The position numbers and the translations under genes were made by a program. The notes beneath the pieces were generated by a model that was given only the letters and a program-made list of their open reading frames with translations, was not told the origin of the DNA and did no database searches. A stretch of 64,000 bases of DNA from positions 1 to 64,000 of the forward strand of contig CAJJWN010000007.1 of NCBI GenBank assembly GCA_905196835.1. Direction: 5' to 3'. This document shows, piece by piece, positions 11,174-18,702 of this stretch (positions are counted from its first letter, which is position 1; every line of letters starts with the position of its first letter). This DNA is from an uncultured Prevotella sp. GTDB lineage: Bacteria > Bacteroidota > Bacteroidia > Bacteroidales > Bacteroidaceae.

Positions 11174-11599
11174 TCACAGCCTGTACAGCTCGTTGGCCGC
11201 CAGCAAATCCACTTTCTTCTCGGCGAGGATGCGCTCGCAGCTGTCGAGGTCGGTCGGGCGGATTACTATGTGGGCCACGTCGCCGCAGGCGAACGAGTAC
11301 ATGTACTCGATGAACACGCCTTTGTCTGACAGGTATTTGAGCACTTTTGCCAGCGAGCCGCTTGTGTTGGGGCAGTCGAAGCCTATGACGTCGCTCACGC
11401 GGACGGTGAACTTTGCGTCTTCAAGTGCGCGTCTGGCCGCGTCGGGGTCGGACACAATGCAGCGCAGTATGCCGAAGTCGGAGTTGTCGGCTATGCTCAT
11501 CGCCGAGAGGTTTACGCCTGCCTTGCCGAGCACTTCGGTCACTTCGGTCAGCTGGCCTGACTTGTTCTCGAGGAACACTGATAATTGTTTTGCTAACAT
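11174..11599 (-). CDS. ACT-domain amino-acid-binding regulatory protein
   Basis: 141 residues consisting of two tandem ACT domains. The first (about 4-70) begins QLSVFLENKSGQLTEVTEVL; the second (about 72-138) includes NTSGSLAKVLKYLSDKGVFIEYMYSFA. ACT domains bind amino acids and act allosterically. No enzyme domain is fused, so this is a stand-alone sensor or regulator. In Bacteroidales a protein like this is often found beside phenylacetate-CoA ligase or indolepyruvate ferredoxin oxidoreductase genes, but neither is present here. It is transcribed alone, from a -7 box at 11656-11663. The bound amino acid cannot be told from the sequence. Confidence 0.85.
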   Translation of the reverse strand: MLAKQLSVFLENKSGQLTEVTEVLGKAGVNLSAMSIADNSDFGILRCIVSDPDAARRALEDAKFTVRVSDVIGFDCPNTSGSLAKVLKYLSDKGVFIEYMYSFACGDVAHIVIRPTDLDSCERILAEKKVDLLAANELYRL

Positions 11600-11655
11600 G
11601 GCGTTGCGGTTTTATGTATGTTCGGTTGTTGTATGTTTATGCGTTTCTTTATTTG

Positions 11656-11663
11656 CAAACTTA
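11656..11663 (-). promoter_or_regulatory. -7 element of the ACT-domain gene (TAAGTTTG)
   Basis: TAAGTTTG on the minus strand fits TAnnTTTG, 57 bases upstream of the start. No clear -33 TTG was found. Confidence 0.45.
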
Positions 11664-11727
11664 CTAAAAAAAGCCGTAACGGCATCATCTATTTGCCAAA
11701 ACAAGGCCAATTATTTTTTGCTGTCAT

Positions 11728-11815
11728 GCAAAAGGTGGCCTTTCGCCTTGCAAAAGGCCGCCTTTTACCGCCTGAAAGGCCGTCTTTTACACGCTGAAAG
11801 ACGGCCTTTTGCAAC
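11728..11815. repeat. AAAAGGCCGTCTTTTGC repeat block
   Basis: Four imperfect palindromic units in alternating orientation (GCAAAAGGTGGCCTTTCGC through GACGGCCTTTTGC) lie in the 399-bp gap between the divergent ACT-domain gene and purB. The rest of the gap holds promoters and no gene. Confidence 0.85.
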
Positions 11816-11966
11816 GCCTTCTGTAACGTGTTGAAAACCAACGGATTACGCTTGGCCTTGAAAACGGCCCCGCTGCAAGCCCCGGCCGGGGCTTGATTGA
11901 TGCTAAAAAAGCCTTAACGGGCCGATATTTATCGCGCCTGCGTGCGCCCGAATCAATTAAAATTAT

Positions 11967-11974
11967 TAATTTTG
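11967..11974 (+). promoter_or_regulatory. purB -7 element (TAATTTTG)
   Basis: TAATTTTG matches TAnnTTTG and lies 25 bases before the purB start. The -33 box is not convincing. Confidence 0.5.
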
Positions 11975-11998
11975 CAGCCGTTAATACGTATTAGATTT

Positions 11999-13345
11999 AT
12001 GGATTTGGATTTGCTTACAGCCATATCGCCCATCGACGGGCGGTATCGCTCGAAGACGGCACCGCTTGCCGCCTATTTCTCGGAATACGCGCTCATACGT
12101 TACCGCATACGTGTTGAGATAGAATATTTCATCGCCCTTTGCGAGCTGCCTTTGCCCCAGCTCGCGGACTTCGACCTGTCGCTGGCCCCGCGCCTGCGCG
12201 ACATTTACCTGAAGTTTGACGAGCAGGGAGCCGCCCGCGTGAAGGAAATCGAGGCTACGACCAACCACGACGTGAAGGCCGTGGAGTATTACATCAAGGA
12301 GCAGTTTGACGCCATCGGCGGCCTTGACAAGTACAAGGAGTTCATCCACTTCGGCCTCACTTCGCAGGACATCAACAACACCTCGGTGCCCCTTTCGGTG
12401 AAAGAGGCCCTGCACGAGGTGTACATTCCTTTGCTGAAAGAGCTCATAGAGCAGCTTCGGCAGTATGCCGACGAGTGGAAAGACGTGCCCATGCTCGCCA
12501 AGACCCACGGCCAGCCGGCGTCGCCCACGCGGCTGGGCAAGGAGGTGATGGTCTTCGTCTACCGCCTCACGGAGCAATTAAAGCAGCTCGAGGAGTGCCC
12601 CGTAACGGCCAAGTTCGGCGGCGCTACGGGCAACTACAACGCCCACCACGTAGCCTATCCGCAGTACGACTGGCGCGCCTTCGGCGACAAGTTCGTCAGC
12701 GAGAAGCTTGGCCTGCAGCGCGAGCAGTGGACCACCCAGATAAGCAACTACGACAACCTCGGCGCCATATTCGACGCCCTGCGCCGCCTGAACACCATCA
12801 TCATCGACCTCGACCGCGACTTCTGGATGTACATCTCGATGGAATACTTTAAGCAGAAAATCAAGGCCGGCGAGGTGGGTTCGAGCGCGATGCCCCACAA
12901 GGTCAACCCCATTGACTTTGAGAACAGCGAGGGCAACCTCGGCATCGCCAACGCAATATTGCAGTTCCTTGCGGCCAAACTGCCCGTAAGCCGCCTGCAA
13001 CGCGACCTTACCGACTCGACCGTGCTGCGCAACGTAGGCGTGCCCCTCGGCCATGGAATGATAGCCATTCAGAGCACGCTGAAGGGCCTGCGCAAGCTCA
13101 TACTCAACGAGGAGAAGCTTAACGCCGACCTCGACGACATGTGGGCGGTAGTGGCCGAGGCCATACAGACTATCCTCCGCCGCGAAGCCTACCCGCACCC
13201 CTACGAGGCGTTGAAGGCTCTTACGCGCACCAACAAGAAGATGACGGAGGAGACAATACACGAGTTTATCCGCGGATTGAACGTAAGCGACAGCGTGAAG
13301 GCCGAGCTGATGGCCGTCACACCGCACAATTATACGGGAATGTAA
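11999..13345 (+). CDS. purB: Adenylosuccinate lyase
   Basis: Catalyses two steps of purine synthesis: SAICAR to AICAR, and adenylosuccinate to AMP, releasing fumarate. The chosen ATG at 11999 gives 448 residues, the normal length, with the family start TAISPIDGRYRSKT. An earlier in-frame ATG at 11942 would place the promoter inside the gene. Signature residues are visible: HFGLTSQDINNTSVPL, KTHGQPASPT and the catalytic-loop superfamily motif GSSAMPHKVNPIDFEN (about residue 285). The sequence resembles the long E. coli-type PurB rather than the short Bacillus type. Confidence 0.96.
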   Translation: MDLDLLTAISPIDGRYRSKTAPLAAYFSEYALIRYRIRVEIEYFIALCELPLPQLADFDLSLAPRLRDIYLKFDEQGAARVKEIEATTNHDVKAVEYYIKEQFDAIGGLDKYKEFIHFGLTSQDINNTSVPLSVKEALHEVYIPLLKELIEQLRQYADEWKDVPMLAKTHGQPASPTRLGKEVMVFVYRLTEQLKQLEECPVTAKFGGATGNYNAHHVAYPQYDWRAFGDKFVSEKLGLQREQWTTQISNYDNLGAIFDALRRLNTIIIDLDRDFWMYISMEYFKQKIKAGEVGSSAMPHKVNPIDFENSEGNLGIANAILQFLAAKLPVSRLQRDLTDSTVLRNVGVPLGHGMIAIQSTLKGLRKLILNEEKLNADLDDMWAVVAEAIQTILRREAYPHPYEALKALTRTNKKMTEETIHEFIRGLNVSDSVKAELMAVTPHNYTGM

Positions 13346-13492
13346 ATACGGTTTTAAGGTTATGCGGTTGTAAGGTTATACGGTTTGAGCTAAATTGAAA
13401 CATATTAAATAATAGGATTAACAATAACTGTAAACTCCGACACCCCGATAACCGTACAACCCCATAACCCCAAAACCGCATAACCGAAAATA
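13346..13492. repeat. GGTTATRCGGT repeat block
   Basis: Copies of GGTTATGCGGT/GGTTATACGGT at 13350-13385 and inverted copies (ACCGTACAACC, AACCGCATAACC) at 13450-13490 can pair into a long imperfect hairpin. The same family recurs at 16511, 24156, 27190 and 36030. Confidence 0.75.
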
Positions 13493-13524
13493 CTAACCGC
13501 CGTGAGGCATTAACAGAAAAAATC

Positions 13525-14964
13525 ATGTCAGAAGAATTGGAAAACAAGAACGACAGTTTGTCTGCCGGTCAGACCGAAGGCAGCCGTGACGGCTACAAGC
13601 AGACAGAAGACTTTAACAATCAGAGTGGAAACAGGCCGATGCGTCCGCGCATACGCGTGCAGCGCAACTATGTGCCCAACAGGAGTTACAACAAAGACGA
13701 GGGCGGCTTCCGTCCCGAAGGCTTTGGTGCCGGGCTGCAGCAGTCAAGCCAGCAGCAGCGTCCTTACCGTCCGCGCTACAACGCCGACCGGCCAGAGGGC
13801 TACCAGCCCCGCCAAGGCGGCTACCAGCAGCGTCAGTCGCAGTACGGCCAGCGGCCGCAGGGTTACCGTCCGCACTACAGCAAGGAGGGCGAGGATGGCT
13901 ATCAGCCCCGTCAGAGCCAGTACGGCCAACGTCAGCAGACAGGCTATCGTCCGCGTTACAACGCCGACGGGGAGGGCGGTTACCAGCCCCGCCAGAGTCA
14001 GTACGGCCAGCGTCAGCAGGCTGGTTACCGTCCGCGCTACAACGCCAATCAGGGAGAAGGCGGCTATCAGCAGCGTCCCGGCGGCTACAACCGTGGCGGC
14101 TACCAGCGTAACCAGTACGGACATGCACGCCAGGGCGGCTACAACCGTGGCGGCTACAACCGTCAGCGCACGCCCGACTATGACCCCAACGCAAAGTACA
14201 GTCTTAAGAAACGCATTGAATATAAGGAAGAGCACATCGACCCGACGGTGCCCGTCCGCCTTAACAAGTTCCTCGCCAACGCAGGCGTTTGCAGCCGCCG
14301 CGAGGCCGACGAGTTCATACAGGCAGGCGTGGTTACGGTCAACGGACAGGTGGTGACCGAGCTCGGCACCAAGGTTTTGCGTACCGACGAGGTGAAGTTC
14401 CACGACCAGCCCGTCAAGATGGAGAAGAAGGTGTACGTCCTTCTCAACAAGCCCAAGGACACCGTGACCACAAGCGACGACCCGCAACAGCGCAAGACGG
14501 TGATGGATTTGGTGAAGGGAGCGTGCCCGGAGCGCATCTATCCCGTGGGCCGTCTTGACCGTAACACCACCGGAGTGCTGCTTCTCACCAACGACGGCGA
14601 CCTTGCCAGCAAGCTCACTCACCCCAAGTTCTTGAAGAAGAAAATATATCATGTGTTCCTGGACAAGAACGTCACCGCGCACGACATGCAGCAGATAGCC
14701 ACCGGCATAACGCTCGACGACGGCGAAGTACACGCCGACGCCATTGAGTATGCTAGTCCTACGGACAAGAGCCAGGTGGGAATTGAAATCCACAGTGGCA
14801 AGAACCGCATCGTGCGCCGCATCTTCGAGCATCTTGGCTATCGTGTGGTAAAGCTCGACCGCGTACAGTTTGCCGGGTTGACGAAGAAGAGCCTGCGCCG
14901 CGGCGACTGGCGTTTCCTCACCGAGAAGGAGGTTGACATGCTGCGCATGGGCGCGTTTGAGTAG
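13525..14964 (+). CDS. RsuA/RluB-family pseudouridine synthase with long Gln/Gly/Arg/Tyr-rich N-terminal extension
   Basis: Converts a uridine in rRNA to pseudouridine. The catalytic part (about residues 235-475) has an S4 RNA-binding domain (RLNKFLANAGVCSRREADEF), the catalytic-Asp motif GRLDRNTTG and GKNRIVRRIFEHLGY, all typical of RluB/RluE/RsuA. Ahead of it are about 225 residues of low-complexity sequence. It contains roughly 24-residue repeats with core YQPRQSQYGQRQQ and GYRPRYNA, later giving way to NRGGYQRNQYG. Composition is nearly limited to Gln, Gly, Arg, Tyr, Pro and Asn, so it is surely disordered and likely RNA-binding. The total of 479 residues is about twice the family core. 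Start ATG 13525 (MSEELENKND). Confidence 0.92.
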   Translation: MSEELENKNDSLSAGQTEGSRDGYKQTEDFNNQSGNRPMRPRIRVQRNYVPNRSYNKDEGGFRPEGFGAGLQQSSQQQRPYRPRYNADRPEGYQPRQGGYQQRQSQYGQRPQGYRPHYSKEGEDGYQPRQSQYGQRQQTGYRPRYNADGEGGYQPRQSQYGQRQQAGYRPRYNANQGEGGYQQRPGGYNRGGYQRNQYGHARQGGYNRGGYNRQRTPDYDPNAKYSLKKRIEYKEEHIDPTVPVRLNKFLANAGVCSRREADEFIQAGVVTVNGQVVTELGTKVLRTDEVKFHDQPVKMEKKVYVLLNKPKDTVTTSDDPQQRKTVMDLVKGACPERIYPVGRLDRNTTGVLLLTNDGDLASKLTHPKFLKKKIYHVFLDKNVTAHDMQQIATGITLDDGEVHADAIEYASPTDKSQVGIEIHSGKNRIVRRIFEHLGYRVVKLDRVQFAGLTKKSLRRGDWRFLTEKEVDMLRMGAFE

Positions 14965-14989
14965 GAATATTATAAATGGAGAATTGACG

Positions 14990-15080
14990 AATGAGAATGG
15001 AAAATGATGATTACTCTTGCCTAATGGGCATAGCTTGGTGCGTAAGGTAATCATAATTGTCCATTTTCAATTGTCAATTA
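14990..15080. repeat. Imperfect inverted repeat between pseudouridine synthase and asnS
   Basis: Sequence around ATGGAAAATGATGATTAC (to about 15015) is mirrored by GTAATCATAATTGTCCAT (from about 15045), so the spacer can fold into a long imperfect hairpin. It has no T-run typical of a terminator on either strand. Confidence 0.5.
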
Positions 15081-15101
15081 TCAATTCAGTAAAAGATAAA
15101 G

Positions 15102-16505
15102 ATGGAAAAAATCAAGAGGACAAAAGTTGTCGATGTGCTCCAGCGCACAGACTTCGGGGCCATCGTCAACGTGCGCGGATGGGTGCGTACCCACCGCAGC
15201 AGCAAGTCGGTTGACTTCATAGCCTTGAACGACGGCTCGACCATCAAGAACGTGCAGGTGGTTGTTGACCCGTCGAAGTTTGACGCGGAAACACTGAAAC
15301 AGATAACAACCGGGGCGTGCATCAGCGTCAACGGCGAGCTGGTGGAGAGCCAGGGAGCCGGCCAGAGCGTAGAGTTGCAGTGCCGCGAGTTGGAGGTTTA
15401 CGGCCTCTGCGGCAGCGACTACCCCATGCAGAAGAAGGGACAGAGCTTCGAATACATGCGCCAGTACGCCCACATGCGCCTGCGCACAAACACCTTCGGA
15501 GCCGTGATGCGCATACGTCACAACATGGCTATCGCAATACATAAGTATTTCCACGACCACGGATTCTTCTATTTCCACACGCCGCTCATCACCGCCAGCG
15601 ACTGCGAGGGTGCCGGGCAGATGTTCCAGGTGACTACGAAAAACCTCTACGACCTTAAGAAAGGCGAGGACGGGAAAATCGTTTACGATGACGACTTCTT
15701 CGGGAAACAGACCTCGCTGACCGTCAGCGGACAGCTCGAAGGCGAGCTTGGAGCCACGGCGTTGGGCGCAATCTATACGTTCGGCCCGACGTTCCGCGCA
15801 GAGAACTCAAACACTCCGCGCCACTTGGCGGAGTTCTGGATGATAGAGCCGGAGGTTGCCTTCATCGACCTTGACGACCTGATGGACCTCGAGGAGGACT
15901 TTATCAAGTATTGCGTGCAGTGGGCTTTGGACAACTGCAAGGACGACCTTGAGTTCTTGAACAAGATGATTGACAAGTCACTGCTCGACCGTCTCAACTC
16001 TGTTGTCGGCGAAGAGTTTGTCCGCCTGGAATATACCGAGGGCATACGCATACTCGAAGATGCGGTGAAGGCAGGCCACAAGTTCGAGTTCCCCGTATCG
16101 TGGGGCATGGACTTGGCCAGCGAGCACGAGCGTTACCTCGTGGAGCACCACTTCAAGAAGCCTGTCATCATGACCGGCTACCCGAAGGCCATCAAGGCGT
16201 TCTACATGAAAATCAACGACGACGGCAAGACGGTGCAGGGCACGGACGTGCTCTTCCCGCAAATCGGAGAAATCATCGGAGGCAGCGTACGCGAGGAGAA
16301 CTACGACAAGCTGATGAACGAAATCAACGAGCGCAACATCCCGATGAAGGACATGTGGTGGTATCTTGACACGCGCAAGTACGGCACATGCCCCCACGGA
16401 GGCTTCGGCCTGGGCTTCGAGAGGCTTATCCTCTTCGTCACGGGAATGCAGAACATACGCGACGTAATCCCGTTCCCACGCACGCCGAAGAACGCGGAAT
16501 TCTAA
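15102..16505 (+). CDS. asnS: Asparaginyl-tRNA synthetase
   Basis: Charges tRNA-Asn with asparagine using ATP. 467 residues, normal length. An N-terminal OB-fold anticodon-binding domain ([19 protein letters not shown], residues about 20-110) precedes the class II catalytic core. Motif 2 is [20 protein letters not shown] and motif 3 is [16 protein letters not shown], followed by the [13 protein letters not shown] tail that distinguishes AsnRS. GGTTATRCGGT-type repeats flank it, mainly on the 3' side. ATG 15102 begins [13 protein letters not shown], matching family members. Confidence 0.97.
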   Translation: MEKIKRTKVVDVLQRTDFGAIVNVRGWVRTHRSSKSVDFIALNDGSTIKNVQVVVDPSKFDAETLKQITTGACISVNGELVESQGAGQSVELQCRELEVYGLCGSDYPMQKKGQSFEYMRQYAHMRLRTNTFGAVMRIRHNMAIAIHKYFHDHGFFYFHTPLITASDCEGAGQMFQVTTKNLYDLKKGEDGKIVYDDDFFGKQTSLTVSGQLEGELGATALGAIYTFGPTFRAENSNTPRHLAEFWMIEPEVAFIDLDDLMDLEEDFIKYCVQWALDNCKDDLEFLNKMIDKSLLDRLNSVVGEEFVRLEYTEGIRILEDAVKAGHKFEFPVSWGMDLASEHERYLVEHHFKKPVIMTGYPKAIKAFYMKINDDGKTVQGTDVLFPQIGEIIGGSVREENYDKLMNEINERNIPMKDMWWYLDTRKYGTCPHGGFGLGFERLILFVTGMQNIRDVIPFPRTPKNAEF

Positions 16506-16510
16506 CTTGT

Positions 16511-16655
16511 CAGGTCTTACGGTTATGCGGTTTTGAGGTTATACGGTATTTGCTTTGTAGCATAGTAAATCTCAAAACCGCATAATTGTTAGGTGCAAAC
16601 CCAAGGTTCAACGTACCGTAAAACCGTATAACCGTATAACCTTATAACCCTAAAC
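16511..16655. repeat. GGTTATRCGGT repeat block
   Basis: Forward units (GGTTATGCGGT, GGTTATACGGT) at 16515-16553 face inverted units (AACCGCATAA, ACCGTAAAACCGTATAACC) at 16575-16650. The arms can fold into a long hairpin ending two bases before the next start codon. Confidence 0.75.
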
Positions 16656-16657
16656 AA

Positions 16658-17125
16658 ATGACCAACGACGAACTCATGCGCGAGGCCATACGGCTTTCTG
16701 AGGAGAATGTAGCCAACGGCGGAGGCCCGTTTGGCGCAGTAATAGCGCGCGGAGGCGAAATCATAGCCACCGGGGTGAACCGCGTCACGGCCTCCAACGA
16801 CCCTACGGCGCACGCCGAAGTGAGCGCGATACGCCGTGCGGCGCAGCAGTTGGGTACGTTCAACCTTGCCGGTTGCGAAATATTTACCTCGTGCGAGCCG
16901 TGCCCTATGTGCCTCGGCGCAATCTATTGGGCCAGGCTCGACCGTGTGTATTATGCCAATACCAAGGCCGACGCCAAGGCCGCAGGCTTCGACGACTCGT
17001 TCATCTACGACGAGCTTGCCCTGCCGCGCGACCGCCGCAAGCTGCCCTCCGTGCCCATGATGAGGAACGAAGCCATCAAGGTGTTCGAGGAGTGGGCGAG
17101 GAAAGAGGACAAGGTGGAGTATTGA
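16658..17125 (+). CDS. Nucleoside/guanine deaminase of the CDA fold
   Basis: Zinc-dependent deaminase of 155 residues. Zinc ligands and the proton-shuttling Glu are in HAEVSA (His52, Glu54) and PCPMC (about residues 84-88). The tail and the DSFIYDELALPRDRR segment resemble GuaD-type guanine deaminases (guanine to xanthine) more than TadA, which acts on tRNA-Arg. The N-terminal GGGPFGAVIARGG is also typical of GuaD. A purine-salvage role is the best guess. The start follows a long repeat block directly, so its promoter must lie inside or upstream of that block. Confidence 0.82.
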   Translation: MTNDELMREAIRLSEENVANGGGPFGAVIARGGEIIATGVNRVTASNDPTAHAEVSAIRRAAQQLGTFNLAGCEIFTSCEPCPMCLGAIYWARLDRVYYANTKADAKAAGFDDSFIYDELALPRDRRKLPSVPMMRNEAIKVFEEWARKEDKVEY

Positions 17126-17298
17126 TACTTGCCCCAACCCTTTCAGAGGGGAGGTTGCATCGAATGCTTTTTATGGTTGGCGTATTTCTTTTATAGGGCT
17201 TATCGGGCTCATTAGGCCGATAAGCCGGATAAGCCTGATTGGCCTAATAAGCCATGAATAAAAGTGCTTTGCTAACTGATTGATAATCAGCGATATAC

Positions 17299-17399
17299 TA
17301 AAAGGCCGTCTTTCGCATTGCGAAAGACGGCCTTTTGCGCTCCGATTGACGGCCTTTTGGCCTGCGATTGACGGCCTTTTGCATGGCCGTTGGCGGCTT
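17299..17399. repeat. AAAAGGCCGTCTTTCGC repeat block with a perfect 17-bp hairpin
   Basis: AAAAGGCCGTCTTTCGC (17300-17316), a three-base loop ATT, and its exact complement (17320-17336), followed by two more GACGGCCTTTTG units. It lies between the convergent deaminase and dehydrogenase genes, where it could stop transcription from both sides. The 170 bases before it hold another inverted repeat (GGCTTAT near 17200 facing ATAAGCC near 17255). Confidence 0.85.
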
Positions 17400-18302
17400 T
17401 TAGCGGCTCGTTTCTTCCAGAAACGCCTCGATGTTGGCGATGACCTTCTCGCCAAGACGGCGGTATGCCTGGCGTGTCATGCCTGCCGACGCCCTCATGC
17501 AGCGCATGTGCGGATGGCAGGCGAAGCGCTCTCCGCCCGCCGCCCCTACGGTGTCGCACAGGCAGAGGTTGTCGCCGTCGAGCCAACGGGCGAACGGAGC
17601 CTCGTCCCATGCAGGCGAAAGCCCCGTGTTGAAGAGCAGCTTGTGGTTGCCAAGGCGTGCGAATTCAGCCTCGTGCAGCAGCACCGTGCCACGGTTGAGG
17701 CTGCAGAACACGGCGTCGCTCCATTCCAGCAGGTCGGCCAGCGGCATGAAGCGGTAGCCCTTGTCCTTGGCCCACGCCTTCTCGCTGCGTGCGAAGTATG
17801 CCACCTCGGCGCCGAAACGGCTCATCGCGTCGGCTATCATTCCGCCCGACTTTCCTAATCCCACGAAGCCCGTTTTCAGTCCCGTTATCTCGCTCGGCGC
17901 GCCCGTCCACGGCTCCATGCCATACCCGTGCAGGCAGCGCACAAGCTCGCTCACGGCGTATTCCACCACGCCTTCGTCGCCGTAGTCGCGTATGCCCTTG
18001 ACGCATATGCCGTGAGCCTCGGCGTAGCCGATGTCAACGTTGGCGCTCTCGGGCGAGTACAGCGAGCAGCACATGCCTACGTATTTCAGGCCGCCGCACC
18101 TTGCCAGCGTCTCCGCCGGCAGCCTTGACGTGGTGCTTAGCAGCACAGCGTCGGCGTCGCCGATGCGCTTAATGATTTCGTCTTGCCCTTCGGGCACGTC
18201 ATTATACATCTCCACCTCGTCGGCGTAAGCCGCCAGGCGCGCCACGGCCTGCGGCGTCATGCTGACTGGTTCGATGGCTACCAGTTTCTTGAATTTGTCC
18301 AT
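17400..18302 (-). CDS. D-isomer-specific 2-hydroxyacid dehydrogenase family protein
   Basis: NAD(P)-dependent oxidoreductase of 300 residues. The Rossmann motif is GFVGLGKSGG (about residue 147), a usable but slightly unusual GxGxxG. A catalytic Arg is suggested in CSLNRGTVLL. An Asp-bearing region reads CLCDTVGAAGG, and a late His lies in ACHPHMRCMRAS. The N-terminal half has DADAVLLSTTSRL and GLKYVGMCCSLYSPES, as in family members. The substrate is unknown. It is transcribed away from the 18.3-18.7 kb regulatory region. The stop abuts the repeat block on the 3' side. Confidence 0.85.
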   Translation of the reverse strand: MDKFKKLVAIEPVSMTPQAVARLAAYADEVEMYNDVPEGQDEIIKRIGDADAVLLSTTSRLPAETLARCGGLKYVGMCCSLYSPESANVDIGYAEAHGICVKGIRDYGDEGVVEYAVSELVRCLHGYGMEPWTGAPSEITGLKTGFVGLGKSGGMIADAMSRFGAEVAYFARSEKAWAKDKGYRFMPLADLLEWSDAVFCSLNRGTVLLHEAEFARLGNHKLLFNTGLSPAWDEAPFARWLDGDNLCLCDTVGAAGGERFACHPHMRCMRASAGMTRQAYRRLGEKVIANIEAFLEETSR

Positions 18303-18446
18303 TTCCGTTATGTTTATGTTTGAATTTCAGTATGCGAAGATAAGCATAATGGCGTAGATAGCCGGCCTCGCGGTTGCCGTTTATATAATATAAATAGGTG
18401 AAAGGCTGTGTATTTTGTTCTTTTTAACATGCAGGCAAATAAAAAA

Positions 18447-18473
18447 TACCTACCTCTTAGCAAGAGGTAGGTA
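18447..18473 (-). terminator. Perfect 12-bp hairpin followed by T6 on the minus strand
   Basis: TACCTACCTCTT, loop AGC, and its exact complement. Read on the minus strand it is followed by TTTTTT, the form of an intrinsic terminator, and it begins about five bases after the predicted start site of the promoter at 18485. It may be an attenuator or an operator. A reverse copy of its core lies at 18621-18637. Confidence 0.6.
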
Positions 18474-18484
18474 CTTTCTCGCTG

Positions 18485-18515
18485 CAAAAATATAGATAAA
18501 AACCCAACCGTGCAA
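18485..18515 (-). promoter_or_regulatory. Minus-strand promoter toward the dehydrogenase gene
   Basis: On the minus strand TTG (18513-18515), 20 bases and TATTTTTG (18485-18492) match the consensus. Its transcript would run at once into the 18447-18473 hairpin. Confidence 0.6.
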
Positions 18516-18620
18516 GTAAATGCGTAAGTTTTTTTGAAAAACGGTAAAAATCGTATCGTTTGCCGCTTGTTTTTCCGATATTCCCTTTTTTACGGGCTTT
18601 CAGGCACGAACGGCCTGTCT

Positions 18621-18637
18621 ACCTCTTGCTAAGAGGT
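18621..18637. repeat. Second copy of the AAGAGGT hairpin, inverted
   Basis: ACCTCTT-GCT-AAGAGGT is the exact reverse complement of the core ACCTCTT-AGC-AAGAGGT inside 18447-18473. The two bracket a 147-bp segment holding divergent promoter-like sequences. It lies 66 bases upstream of the lipoprotein start. Confidence 0.7.
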
Positions 18638-18702
18638 GTATGTCTTGCAGATTTCGGACAATGATTTTTTACATATCGTTTAATTTAAATTCAATTAGTC
18701 AA

